Positions 49,801-63,657 of a stretch of 64,000 nucleotides of DNA are shown one piece after another (the stretch's first letter is position 1; every line of letters begins with the position of its first letter). Origin of the DNA: Oreocharis arfaki. Its lineage: Eukaryota; Chordata; Aves; Passeriformes; Paramythiidae. The stretch is from positions 248,001-312,000 of the forward strand of contig VZRR01002778.1 in assembly GCA_013398015.1 (NCBI GenBank). The letters are read 5' to 3'. Below the pieces are notes generated by a model that ran no database searches, was not told the origin of the DNA, and saw only the letters and a list, made by a program, of their open reading frames with translations. A program made the translations under genes and the position numbers.

Positions 49801-52800
49801 ATGGGCCATCAGGTATTGCTGTTTTCCCTTGCAGAAGATGAATAATTGGTCCAAAGTCTTCAGATATTATGGGCTCATAGATATTCAGCAAAGGAATTTG
49901 CTAGTGAGAAAATGGTGAAGGGCTAAGATTTATCACGTTTCTACCCTATCACAGTGGTAGACTTGGAAGATATATGGCCAGTGGCCTATTTCAGAAGCAG
50001 CTGGAACCTCAGCAATTTGATGAAAGGACCAGAAATATCATTTGGGGTTACTCAGCTCTTGGGTAGCATGGAGAAGTTAGATTGATAATTAAAAGCTTTT
50101 GGAAGTGATTACTTCTATAACAGAAACACCTGAACCTGGAAGAGTTTTACAAATGACTCATCTTGAACAGTTACAGAATAAAGGCAGATTATGGGAGATG
50201 GTGCAGTTTGTCATTACAGCATTACATAGAGAATGCTGCAGCCTAATTACATTAGTTCCGGAACCTTATCAGCATATCTGATTCCTGTATTGATTTCTGG
50301 AAGCCAAATGTAGTATCTGGTTCAGATGTACATCCAATACCTCAGATTAATGGAATGCTACTGGGCTTGAGTAACGGCCAATAAGTAAGTAAACTTGACT
50401 TAACAAGTGATATTTGCAGATCCTTTTAGCTTCTCAGACTCCAGAAGACCACTGCCTTTTCTGTGCTTCATGAGGTGTGCTAGTTTTAACAGTCTATTTC
50501 GTTTACAGTAAGCTCCAGCAGCATTTTTCAGACTGAGAAAGAAAATAATTTATCTTAACAAGAGATGCACAGTTTGATGAAGTAATCCATATCACTCACT
50601 TATCTAGATTTATGTGGAACACCTACAACAGGTGTAGATATCGCTGGAACCTTTCAGGATGCTCATGTTTTCCTGCTAACACAGCTAAATGACAAAACGG
50701 GTGCACTGAGATGAAATACAAGGGAAATATATTTTTTAAAGGGCGGGAAGAAGACTGTGTGCTGGATTTGACTGGAAATGAGTACGTTTCTCTTATATCA
50801 GCCCCTATGACACTATGTTTTGGATATGTGCTTAGAACAGTCATCTTAACTGTTTGGTTTATTGCTAAACAATGTTTGCACGGTTTTAGAGCTTTCTCTG
50901 TTTCCCGCCCTGCCACTCATAGCAAGTAGGCTGGAGGTTGGCAAGGAGTTTGAAGGAGACACTAGCAAAACACACCCAGACTGACCGAAGGAATGTATAA
51001 ACCACATCCAACAACAAAACCTGAGGTGAGGGTATTTTGGGGGAGGTAGCCATTGCATGGAAGCTGGCTGGGCATCAGTGTCCTTGTGAGAGGCAGTGAG
51101 TGAATGCCTTTGTACCACTTTTTTTTTGTGTATTTTTTTCTTCCCCTTGTTGCAAGGAAGGAGAGCGAGCAAGTGGCTGTGTTGGGCATAGCCAGTGACC
51201 AGGGTCACAGACTGGTGAAGAAAGGGCTTCTGCTTCTTACTTCTTACCAGTTAGAAAAAGATATTTTTTTTCTTTTGTCTTTGTCTGAATTTTGACAAGC
51301 TTTTTGCCTTGGTAGGTTTGTTCTAGAACAATGCATTCTGTAAGATATAGTCATAGAAACCTGTGTGAGTGCAGTAGGTGAGAGAATATGAATCTTTTGA
51401 CTTTTCTTGGACCCTCAGAATTAAAGCTGTTCAGATCCATTCCTTCTCTTCCATGGAAGAACCATTACATGGTGAAAAGCATTGACTGTCTGCTCACACA
51501 GAGGACAATTAAGACCTAAAATACCACCTCCTTGAAGTCTGTTAAGTGACTGAAATTTACCCATTAAGAAAATTATCGATAAGGAAAAACCCTTACTGAC
51601 TTTGTGATACCTGCAGGTAAGACCCTAGCAGAGAGGCATTGATTAAATGTCACGTTATCACTTTAAGCGGGACTACACATACAATTCAGACTTTTGCTCA
51701 ATGTACAGTATTTGGTAAGAGAACCTATGTCAGACATCTGGTCTTACAGATTATATAAGTGATGAGAAATGTAGCCTTTCCTTCTGCATCATGGTTCTCA
51801 ATCATTCTATCTTGTTTCCTATAGTCCCAAGCCAGCAGCCCATGCCTGCCCCAACCCACGACTACCTGCTTGAGTATTTTTAAGATGCAACTTTTGAAAC
51901 AGCTGAATGTTTCAACCAAGAAAAAAAAAACAAAACCAACTGAAACCAAAGCCCCCATAACATCCTGTCGCCACAGATGAGTTCCTGGATGTGCATATTA
52001 CTTCTATACAGCAGTCATGTCAGAAAATGCAAATCAGAGCCAGTTACAATGTATGACACAGCACAGCAGCATGTGGATTTCATCAGGTCAGGACCAGATG
52101 TAGTTCACATGTGTGAACACACAGAAAAATGGAAAATCAGTTCATGCATCCTTTCAAACCAAATAACAGTTGTATAACTGCATTAGTGCTGGGCTAATTG
52201 CTAGCATTGCTTTCATAAGCCCAAAACGAAGTTACATTTGATTCTACCATCTCTGAGATGACATAGATTCTTGCAGATATCTCTGCCAGGCTTTGCAATG
52301 GATGTCAAGTCTCGATCAAACCTTTGAACACAGTCAATTTGTTCAATTGTGTAGAGTGAGTCAGTTTGAATTGGCTCTACACTGCACCTAAGAAATCCCT
52401 TTCTTTTTCTTTCTGTCTATGGTTTCATTTACAGAGACTGCTGCTCTTTATAAATGCATGGATTTTTTTATTTTAAAAATTTTGAACAGTTCAGAACTAA
52501 ACAGACGACAAAATACGCATATTGAGTTCTGCTATGGGCAATCTCTTGGAACCACACACAAATTACACTAAGCTGGAGTATAGGAAGGAAAGAATCTGTA
52601 CACAGCAGAACAGAAAATAGGATAGAGAGGATCAGCTTTAAAAGTGGACCTCAGCTCCTCCATTACATTCCCTGCCTTAACTGAAAGCAGTTCTATTTAA
52701 TATAGATTAGCAACATACACTAATGGTAAACACAGAACAGGCACTGCAATTCACTTCCTTGTCTCCTGTGCAGGAACTTTTTTATGGAACTACAGCCCTA

Positions 52801-55776
52801 TGTATGTAACCTAACAAATACCTTTATTTTCTAAATTTATGTGTATAAAATCTGGGACAGATCCTGTTCCCCATCACTGCTTTTGCTGTGAGACCAATGT
52901 TTAAACATTAAAGAAGGTAAGTTTGACTTTTACCTGAGGCCATGAGAGTTTAAATGAGCTCCAAGCAGCTTGACACCATATAGCTCCTGAATGAGAGAAA
53001 GAATGGATCTCTCTCTACTGGAGAGACAATAGAGAGGAAATGAATGACCCAACTATGCATCTGTCTCAAACTTGTAGAAAGAAAACTGTTAATGGCTGCT
53101 ATTACTCTGTCCACAAGTTACTTAGAGAAATAATACATGCATTTATTCCTACCTCCTTGAAAAATAACAGCAACTTTTGCATTAACTCTGATATGAACAA
53201 GACCAAGTCATTATTGCACTGCTACCATTAAGGTTTCACAGGATTTTTCTTCAAGGGTAAAAAAACTCTTCTGAGTTGGGAGTTCCAGTGAGATGCTCCC
53301 TTTTTTTACTGTCCAAAGTTTTCCCATTCCTCTTTTTTTTGGTGAATTCTATTCACTCCATCATTATTATGGAATACACACATTTGATCATTATCTGTGT
53401 CCTTCAGCACGCTTAGTCATTTTTTTGGTAAAAAATACACACCTGTTTTAAGTCCAAAGTTAATAGAAATGAAGATGTTTTGAAAAGTCTTTGGTCAGAT
53501 GTTTAATGGTTGCACATATGGTAGGCTTAATAGCTTATGTTCAACATGACTGTGAGATGTAAATAAACTCCAAGCAATTTCACATAATTTAATTCCTGAA
53601 AGAAACTTTGACCTTGATATTCCTTGTTATGTATATAAATAAAAATAAATTAAGATGCTTTGTGGTGAGCTGACTAGGGGATTCTAGAATAGCAATGAAG
53701 CTCTACATTGAATCAAGGTGTTCCATAAACCTTTAATTTCCTTGAAAAACCAGTAATTTATTTCAGGGTAATCTCCTTTTTGCTGAACAAGTGGTTGCAT
53801 TTTCTCAGTGGGAAAGTAAACCAGCTGGAGATTTAGCATAAGGAGTAACTCAGCACTGCAAAATACTGTGTATGTAAAAAGATTTGCAGTTTAATTCAGA
53901 GGTCAAAAGACATTTTGCTTCCTAATGATATTGGAGAAATAGCTTGGAGTGATGCCCCTTCCTTAATTCTGAGCAGTAAAGAACAGACAAATTAAAATGT
54001 CAGTATACTGAATTGAAAACTGTTTTATGATAAGACACTTGAGCCAGCAATCAACTTTCCAAATACCACACGTGATAGTAGATTTACAGTTCTTGATGGG
54101 AAGACTAGCGCTAATTTCAGCATTCAGCATATCAGTGAGGCAGTGCTGGAATTCAGTGCTCACTTTTATATCAGACTGGTATTTAAAAACTAAAAAAAAT
54201 CTGAATTGGGGTAGATATAGCAGAAAAAGCTATTTCAATTGGAAGAAATTTGGTTTTATTGTTACAGGCACTGATATTTATAGCATTACTTACCAAAATG
54301 CTGTAAATAACTTCATAACAGTTTAAACAACCGACAGAAAAAATATTCTGTTTGAGACTGAAGGAAATAGATAAATATGAATTTAAAAAGAATAACTTTC
54401 TCCATGGGATAAGATGATGATGAAACAAATAATGGTGTTTTTCTAATCCTGCTGCGAGCCTATAAATTCTGAAGATATGTATGCTGAGCAGATTCCTTTG
54501 TTTAGCTCTGAGTTCAATAAGCTTTTTACTTAATAGTTGATTTGGAATGCAAGTATATTTGGAGTATAAAATCCAAGAGTGATGTCTCAGTCAATATTTT
54601 CATTGGCTAAAAAAATTAGCAGCTGATTCATAGCTTAATCTTCTACTTCTCAGGAAAAACTTGTTCTCTGAGGATGCCTGAATATGCAGATAGTGGGATA
54701 AAAATACTGTTGTTAGGTGACAAATTTTTGTACTGCCATGATTTCTTAAGTCCTATATTGTGCTAAACTCAAGCAGTTGAAGCTCCTGTACTCCTTAACC
54801 ACTACAATCACTCATCTTGAGAATGGTTTTATCAATTCAAATGCAATTAATAAAAGACAACAGTGCATTTTTCCTCAGCAAATATGGTTGTTCCTTTAGA
54901 ACTTCTTTGTCTCTGTTCTCTCAGTAGATCACAGGCATCTAAGTGCCCATAATTTTGTGTCAAAAGTTTCTAGTCTTACTGGCATCTATCTTCAAACTCT
55001 ATTTACTTTAAAGATCTAGGTTTTTCCTGTCACACTGCATTATTTCGGGCTCATGGACTTCAGCATTAATACTTCCACAGTTCTGTACAAAAACAGTTAC
55101 ACTCTGAATGCCAGATTTTAGGAACTCCCACTTCATCACATTTCATTCAATATGCTTTCGAATGTTTTCCCTAGGTAGCCTAATGTTTTAAAGTGAAAAG
55201 TCTCCAGTCCCACAGCTTCCAGTACTAATGAGTGTTCATGCAACCACATCAATACACAGAGGTAATCTGATGCATTCCTCTGTATCTGGATTGAGAGGGC
55301 AAATATGTGGATGGCAAGAGGAGCAGCTGCAGAAACAGCTCCAACATAAAGTGAAAACATGAAAGAAATTGAAAAACATTTAATCTCTGGTACTCCAACC
55401 ATAGCCTGCCAATTCTTCTTTCCTTAGGATAAAGGGCAGCTTCCTAGTAGATTCACCATCCTGTTATCAAAACACCATTCATGCCATCTCAGTCCCACAA
55501 CTGTCTTCAACTGTCCAGGATAAAAGTGTGTCTACAAGAACAAGCATCATGTGCTTACACTATTCAGGATTAACTAATATCAGGAGGAAGGTTTGGCATT
55601 CATGCATCATTTCTGTTATTTTTCTCTTGTTTTTGCAGATAGGATTAGACATGTTTTTCCAAAGGATAGAATTCACTAATCAGTTATTTATTAGTAAATC
55701 TATTTAACAGAAGTGTTCCTTTCCAAGACACAGGGATATTTGGGTATGAAGAGCTTAGAAGAGGGGTCTGGCTGTT

Positions 55777-55790
55777 GTCTGTCTGTCTGT
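55777..55790. repeat. (TGTC)n short tandem repeat
   Basis: Three to four GTCT units; too short to be highly variable. Confidence 0.8.
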
Positions 55791-58700
55791 TCGTATTACA
55801 GGTGGATATATCAAGAAACAACCTAACATTATACAAACCAAGACCAGAAATAAGACATTTATTTTAAGAGTAATTAATCTCAAAAAAATTTTATCTATAG
55901 AGGATGTGTACCCTCAACTCCATGCCGAATTTAAGACAAGATAATTTGCTATTTTTCCAAACTGTGTTAACTGATCCAGACAATGGGTTTGAGAGAACAA
56001 ATAACTCCTTGATATTCTCTGATATTCACTCACTCAGTATGAATGTTCTTAGTGGCCCACTCTAGCTATAAAATCTCTGGGTGAATGTAGAAAATTTCTT
56101 GAGAAAGTACATTCATTTCTCCTATTTGATATGGAACAGATTTTCATAAAAGCAGAAGGCTCCTCACCTGAGAGTTTCAGTTCAGTGTTTTTTATGTGCT
56201 TTGGACCAAGACAGAAATAGTTGGAGGGTCACCTATCTTCTGTTGTGACTCTATACTTGCAGGTTTTTTGCTATCATGTGACACCAGATGAGAGGGAGCT
56301 CCTATTTTTTCTTTCCTCCCACATGTGAATATTTCTGTGGGGAAATTGGTCAGTTTGCTGGCAGAGTAAAAGAGAAAAGCATGCTTCTAGCATTAGTAAA
56401 GGGAACATAAATAATTTCTGCTGATGACAATGTTTGAATTCACTCTACCACAATTAGGAATTAACAAAATTCCTTAGGTAGTACTCTCTGGAAACTGCTG
56501 GCAATTGCTGACTTTGACAGCAGTCCCAGCATCTGCAATTAGGTCAGCTATTTGCAGTGTGCCCCCAGGGAACGTGGCCAGTCAGGTGTTTCAGTGCCTA
56601 TCTATCACTGCTACCTACTCCAAAAAAATCCACAAGTTTATCTGTGCCATATGCTGCTGTACCATTTTTCTCTACCTCTGTCATCTATTCTGCTTTTTAT
56701 CAGGGTACTTTTCTGCCTAGAAGGATGCTAACGTAGCTTTTGGCCTCAGCTGATCACTATTTGTGTGGAACAACCACGATATCAAAGGAAGAAAGCATCT
56801 TAGTCATATTTATACATGGTAAATTGCAGACATGTTCCAGTGCTGGAGGTGTGGATGTCACCCCAAATCTGCAGGGTACCCATGAGATTTCTTCAATAAA
56901 TATATATGTTTGTATAGAATACATTTGTAAAAATATGGTGTTCCTGTGAGGAAATATTCATCTGTGGTAAACACAATGGCTAAAGTGTATTTTCTATTAA
57001 TTAAAATTATTTTTCATTGGATGTCTATTTTCTATGGAAATATAATGTAGTTTTTTTTCCTAGGGAAAATGTTGGCTCGGCTTAACAGGTGACTACCATT
57101 CTCTGACATTTGAATGAAGTGACACAGACTTCTAGGATTGTGTTTCAAATCTATACTTAGCAAGACAGACATCATTTTAGGACCTTGTTGTTCTTCATTT
57201 TCAGAAGTATGGGTTTTGGTCTTTCTCAGACTCCTAAGGTCTTACTATGAACCCATTGGATACACACCTTGGTTTTTAAATGTATGTAGGAGGATGATTT
57301 TCTGCTTAAGAAACATAAAATTTTTAAAGGATAAGATGAAGCATTTCTCCAGTACTAATCACTTTATGTCTTACTTCATAATATTTTATCTGCATTTTTT
57401 GTTACTTATTTTTCCACATTTTCTCCTTCCTTTTTTCTGTTTAATGTAAAATAATCTCATTTATGAGTTTACTTTCTTCAGATTGTTGCTTTGTATGATG
57501 AGTTATACACTTTTCAACAGTGTCATGATGGAATTGAGATGTAAAGTTAGGAGTCAGAGATTAATTCCATTAAAATTCAGGAGTCTTTGAATCTGATATT
57601 TTATTTCAGAGTCTGCTCTACTTTGAGCCGAATTTTTTTTTTTTTTTCAAAGATGTACTTATTGAGGCATTCCTGAAAAGGAAGAAGAAGAATAGGGATT
57701 GGGCTCTCATTATGGGACCATGGTAGATTTGACAGAACACTGAAAGGAACAAACACGAATAATCAAACAGCAAATGTAAAATGGTCTTTTGGGGCTTCAA
57801 GAAATACATTCACATTCTCTCTAATTTTCTCCAGTTGTGTCTTCTTTTTGGGTAAGCATCTTGGAAAGATTCAGCTGGAGGTATTAACAAGCATTACAAC
57901 CACGGATGGACCACGCTTAAACTAGTTGCCTCCTTTACTCATCACCTTCTAACTACAAGAAGAAGTGCTTTGGGCAAGAGAGATGCACCATTAAGTGAGC
58001 TAAAAGATGTGAAAAGAAATATCTATTAAATTTCTGAGTAGGTTTTTTACAGGCTGGAACTAAAGGCCGTTTTACTTGCTCACAGACTAACACACAATCA
58101 ATATTAATTATAAAAAAAAGAGTTAATAACATTCTTGTGATAAGATCAGTATAGAGTAATGAACTGAAGCAACATAAAAGCATTTTTCAGTATAGTGAAC
58201 TCATACATGATGTCAGAATTTTAAAAAATGGATTAAAAAGTCTCTATTATCAGAAAGCTAGAGACTAGGCTTCACTTTGTTTTGTCTCTCTGCAAAGTTA
58301 GGTACAGCATACTGCCCAGTTATCTCAGAGAATAAATAACAATGGCACTCTGACTGATGTTTTTTCAATAAGACTATGTTCAGAAAGGAGAGGTCCAGTT
58401 CAGGTTTTAGTGCTAATTCCACATAAAGTACCAAGAATCTCAGTGTTTTACAACATGGCATTATCAGTTCTTTAATCAACACGATCTGCCAGAACATGCT
58501 GTCATAAAAGGCACTCTAAAACAAAATAAAATGAAACATTCCTCACTATGCATTCTTAAACTTTATAATCTGATGATTTTCATCAGTAGCTATGCATTAC
58601 ATAGCAATGATAAACCACTTTGTTAAGTAACAGCCTGGATTTGGTGGGAGGTGGAAAAAAGCAAAAGACTTTCATTTCTCAAATTATTTTACTTCATTTA

Positions 58701-60696
58701 ATATTAAAGAAGTGCTGATTAAACAGTTTACAAATGTAAGAGAATTGAAAATTTATCACATTTGAGCTTGATTCATCCCATTGAGAGGAGTCTTCTTTTT
58801 ATAGGATTTCAGGAGACTGTTTCTGTCTCACAGAGGTGTTGAGAATGTGGTGGAGATATATCAATGTTTATATTGATCTGGACCACAAAGTTGTGGGATG
58901 AATTGAGTTGCCTTTGTGTATAGACTATGCCCACTCAGCACAACTATGATCTGTCTGGGTAGTACGCAGTAGTGATTCAAGAGGTCTGCACTGTTCATAC
59001 ATCCTACAAAAAGTACTCACTGCAGCTGCCAGAAATACTGTCTTAGAGTCCTTCATCTCAGACTCTAAATTGTCCAGAACATTCAGCCACACCATTCTAA
59101 ATCAGGTTTTTATGTCAGTACTTTTATAGATTACTTCCATATTGCACTGGCAGCAAAACTGACAATGCTGCAGACCTGAAATCTTTAGGTGGGATGAAAC
59201 ATGGGAATTACTGAATATGAATACTAATAAATGGCTTATAATCTGACCAAACAAGAATACTCATGAAATATCATTCTACTAAACCACAGTGTAATGATAC
59301 AAATTTTGCTTTTACAGAAGTAATTAATTAAAAGCCAGCAAACATCATACAATGCTAGAGATCATATCGTGTTTATCCACCACTCCAGAAAGCAACTGCT
59401 TGCTTGGTTTATCGAATGTCATGAAAGCATTTGAATAATCAAATGGAAGAATTATATCAAAATATTTTCAAAAATGGCACCATCTCCTCACCATTAGTAA
59501 TTTTTATTCATTTGCTTTGTTAGAGTATTAATTCCAGTTTCATTTTTTGGATACACATAACTGGATCTTCCTTTTTTTTTTTTTAATTTAATGAAAACAA
59601 CAAAAAGCTGTGACTAGTATTTCTTAGTAGAAAATATTCTGTATGCAGTTTTCACTTTTCTTCCAGGATAGCTCTTTTATTCTTTCATAGTGCTTAAGAC
59701 AAGCTTTCAAGAGGACTGTATTTTCAGTTCTTGCACAGTCCGTCTTGACTGGTGAAATTTTGGACGCTTGTACCTATCTATTTTATCAGACTAAGGGATG
59801 TTGACCCCTCAAGCCATAAATGTAATAGTGCAGGTCTGTCTATTCTCCTGGATTGCGGATTCATAAGACAGTGTAGAGCTTGTAACCTTACTTCGACAGA
59901 GCTTCTTCACTCATTTCTGTCAGTCTTTAGAGATTAATTCAGCACTGGAATTTTATTCTGTACATATTACAGAGGGATATATAGCTCCTTCAGGATCTAA
60001 CCCTGCAAGATATTCCACTCGCATAAAAATCTTTGGGGAACATTGCTGAAGTAGGTGGAAGGATCAGATTCCTCAGCTGCCCAAGTCTGTATTTATAACA
60101 GAGTTGGTCGGAAATTGGAATACTTCCATAGAAGCATCATGGTCTTAGAAAACTACAACTTTTGACAGCAAAATGGTCAATAGTTTTCTCTAGTTCTAAT
60201 GCATACCTTCCATCAAAAATAGTATCATTATTCTTTTCAGAAAGAATGTACATTTAACAGAGACACCAGTTAAAGGTTTATTATTCCTTTTTACACAAAA
60301 TTGTTCACTTTTTTATGTCTGCAATTACTCTTACCTATTTATTATTGTGATGTTGATAATATTGATTAAAACAGCATACTTAGACTCACTTCCTCTCCCC
60401 ACAAATTTTACCTCATGACACTAGAGAGGAACAAAAAAGTTTGTTTTCCGTTACATATACTCTTACATATATTCTGCTTCTAGAGAAATATATCCTACCA
60501 GTACATTTCTCTCTATGGAAAATTTTTTGTCCAAATAGGCACCGGAAAACAAAGACTGTTAATGCAGTCTGGGTATTCTGAGGCGTGGTGCCTGCTGTAG
60601 TCCTTCATTGAACAAGCTGGAAATTATACCAATTCAGATTTTATCTTAGTCTAACAAAAATAAAGATTGGTCTATAGTTTAATATTGACTTCAAAT

Positions 60697-60733
60697 TGGG
60701 AAACTTTGAGAAACTGGAAAACTTTGAGAAATC
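60697..60733. repeat. Short tandem direct repeat, about 18-bp unit
   Basis: GGGAAACTTTGAGAAACT is followed by GGAAAACTTTGAGAAATC, two near-identical units. Confidence 0.75.
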
Positions 60734-60985
60734 AAAGGAATTAGGAATGGCATTATCCAGGCTGAAGGGCCTGGATAAAGTCAAGATTATTACAATATTT
60801 TGTTATTGGCCTCTACCAGTGAGTGCCTACAAACAACTAGGCATGAGAAAAAACCACCTTGTGCTGTCAGTGTGAAATCTGTTTAAAGATCTTCCAAGTT
60901 CCTTGTTTACAGGATGACTAATACGGTGTATCAAAGCAATACACCATGAAGAAGGTGTAAAGATTATAAATAGTAAGATAATTCT

Positions 60986-61325
60986 ATTAGATATTACAAA
61001 ACATTGCAGTTATTGTACAGGTATGTGCTGAAGCTCCATCTGGAATACCATATATAAAGGTGGTCACCTATATTCAAGAAAAATTAATTTGTACCGGTAC
61101 AGCTGCTGAGGACTATTGAAATGCTGCAGGGAGAACTAAGCTTGCTTAGTCCAGCAAAATATAGATCTTGAAAAGACATTGCATTGTTCTCAGAAAATAC
61201 ATATGAAATACAAATACAGGGAGAAAAAAAGTCACATATAAATTCATAATAAAATTTGAAAGAAAAAGCATATTTTAACAACAGAAGACTAATTTTGGAA
61301 AAGACTTGTAACCATGAGACAGATG
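60986..61325 (+). mobile_element. Decayed CR1 LINE fragment (ORF2 3' part)
   Basis: Plus-strand landmarks in CR1 order are 'CTCCATCTGGAATACCATAT', 'GGTCACCTATATTCAAGAAAAATTAATTT', a 'CTGCAGGGAGAACTAAGCTTGCTTAGTCCAGCAAAAT' block, and a weaker tail with 'AGACTAATTTTGGAAAAGACTTGTAACCATGAGA'. In the parent element these encode the region around the LEY-W-P-Y and L-LFSL-KRR-type motifs of ORF2. Stops and indels are frequent, so it is inert. The part before 61025 is uncertain. Confidence 0.75.
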
Positions 61326-63169
61326 AAATCGCAAAATTCTCTATGCAGGAGCCCTTAACCTATTCACAAGCTCAGAACCATAGTAACTGCCATTAAGGTG
61401 TGCTGGCTAAACAATTGCAGTTTTCAATTTTACTTCACAATCAGAACATCTCTCAAATTTGGGTACTGTAAAATCAAAATCCTGTGCTTCAGAAGCATCT
61501 TTTGTTTCTTCGTGTGTGTCAGAAAGGGAACCATTAAACAGAACCAGAATACTGTTAACTTCTTGATGTGGACTTGATCAACTGATTTTAGTTTAGGGAT
61601 GTAGGAACATTTTCTCTATAATATTTTGGGACTTCCTCACCAGCATAATCCTCTTACAGGATCTTCTATGACATGTACAACAAAAACAAAGGCAGATTAC
61701 TGTTTCTCTCTTCTGAGGGCTCATGAAAGAGGGGATGTAGGAGAGATTTGAACTAGAATGGCCACTCAGTCCCTCGTGCAACACATGTCACTTGGTAAAA
61801 GTTGCTTCTGTCTCTAGACTGCTGCAGTTTGGACCAGAGCAGGGAGGGTGGGTGCCATGACAGATTCTGACAGCTCCTTTTTCTGGCTATGCCCAGTGTA
61901 TTCTGCTGAGGAGACATAACTATCATGTTCCTACTTACCCAAGTCAATATATTTGACTAAGTGCCAAGTCAAAACTGAAACATACTTCAGTAGTTCACTC
62001 TTTCCTACAGTAGCAAAGCTGTAATAATTATGAATATCATTGATGGAAAATTTTATTCACTCTCCCTTAAGCTGCAGAGTTCATATAGCATTCATTCCAA
62101 TAATCTTGTCATTCTGCCCTTATAAATAGTATTCATTATACCTGCCTGGGTTTCATACAAGGACTAAAAAACACATGAACAACATAATTAAATTACAGAA
62201 ACATAAAAGTTATTAGGGGTGATAAATGCATTTTATGACCTTTAAAATGAAGCCAGACAACATTTATATCATTTCTGCTTTTTCATGCCTTGGTGAATGT
62301 CTTGAGTTTCAGAAAAAACCCCAAACTATTTTGATGGAAACTGATTCTTATTCCACATTCATGGGGATTTGCATTGCTGGTGCTGTGAATGATAATCAGT
62401 TTTACAGTCACCACACAAGGTGCTAAGATTAACTTTCTCCAGGTCCTGACATACAAAATTGTATTAGAATAGACAGATATTACTCATTTAATGACGTATT
62501 AAAATTCAATAGCATAACTCCTGAATATATTGAAATTAGTAGGTGTGTTTGAGACCAAAAGGAATTAAAACTATAAAATGCTATCTGCAGGTGATAAGCT
62601 AATAACTATGCAACGTATTGTATATAGCAATACTGAATTCTTACTTACAGTAATTCCAAATTTCACCATCAATAGAAATCTTTACAAAAATAATCTCTGC
62701 CAAACATTAGAACTCCAAAAATCATCAGAGTGGCTGACTAGGACTGTAAAACAAAAGTCATATTGATGCTTTCTTACATTCCAGAAGTTTATATATTTAT
62801 TTTACTCTTTTTTTCCTTATTTTTTTCTCTCCTTAAGAATGCACTGCATTCATTTATTAACAAAATTGGAACTGCAATAGAAAGAATTAAATAGCATTTG
62901 GCCAGCTTGGGCTGGCTCTATTGTAACTGTTCTAGAATTTTTCTAGATTTATATCAGAAAAGACAATTTGGTGCAGAAATATTTCCATTTTTAGATGGTA
63001 GTGCTAAGTTAACATACCAACGATAAGTAATGTAACAACATCATTTATATAAAAATTATTTCTCATATATTTTGACTACTTCTACTTTACTAGCATTATT
63101 TCCATTTCAGAGATCCTGGCAGCCAGAGTTTTAAAATACATTTAATACATTTTTTTTTTTCCTCCACAG
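61326..63169. other. Gene-poor AT-rich stretch left of the candidate exons
   Basis: No gene or recognised repeat. Open frames are at most 66 codons. An acceptor-like site (TTTCCATTTCAG, ending near 63111) precedes about 60 bases with no donor. Confidence 0.4.
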
Positions 63170-63227
63170 CAAGGCTACTTGTTTTTGACGACTTTAGTTC
63201 AGGCATTATATGTCAGTGTATGCAAAG
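63170..63227 (+). other. Candidate internal exon A (58 bp)
   Basis: A long T tract ending CCTCCACAG (AG at 63168-63169) is followed by 58 bases and then AAAG|GTAAGTA, an almost ideal 5' splice site. Two of three frames are open; the one used in the three-exon model reads RLLVFDDFSSGIICQCMQ. I do not recognise the protein. Acceptor and donor strength are what I rely on. Coding status is uncertain, and a lncRNA exon is an equally good explanation. Confidence 0.4.
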
Positions 63228-63473
63228 GTAAGTAAAAATTTCCCATGATCGTCTACAAGCTTAATTTAGCACTCGGAATGTTGTGTTTCTGATCTGCTGT
63301 AATTTAAAAAATACATCTTTGTAATGATATCTTTTTGCAGAAGTTAAAATTTTAAGTATGTGGTAGGTTTTTTTTCTATGTGAATGTTAGAGCAAAGATA
63401 GCAGGCATGTTCCAAGTAACAAACAATACTAGCTTTTCTTCTTTTTTTTTTTTTTTTCCAATTCTGTTTTCAG

Positions 63474-63515
63474 GCCCAAGGCAAAGGTGTTGGTTGGTCC
63501 AGTACCAAAAGAAGA
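63474..63515 (+). other. Candidate internal exon B (42 bp)
   Basis: An acceptor with a T16-like tract and TTCTGTTTTCAG (AG at 63472-63473) is followed by 42 bases and AAGA|GTAAGTA. It lies 246 bp after exon A. Joined to exon A in phase it reads PKAKVLVGPVPKE, ending mid-codon. No family recognised. Without splicing, the same frame hits TAA at once, so splicing would be needed for longer coding. Confidence 0.38.
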
Positions 63516-63657
63516 GTAAGTACCTCTACTATTATTGCTTAGCTGTTACTGTCTGGTTGGATGGCAAAAACCAGGAGAGAAATGTCATTGTGAGGACTCC
63601 TAGCGTGCTCAGGGATATATTCTGTAATTAATTTCTTTCTCCTTTCTTAACTGGAAG

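Larger units (their letters stand above)
37701..60985. other. Long gene-poor stretch
   Basis: No gene recognised over about 23 kb. Open frames are at most 130 codons (37727-38119, plus). Small items inside include poly-A tracts at 40007-40024 and 43863-43881, a G-run (43381-43400), a T15 tract (57633-57647), a (TGTC)n run (55777-55790) and a short direct repeat at 60697-60733. Also inside are a microexon-like site at 47735-47748 and a two-frame patch at about 49589-50281 discussed as findings. No rRNA, tRNA or clear transposon was seen. Confidence 0.4.
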
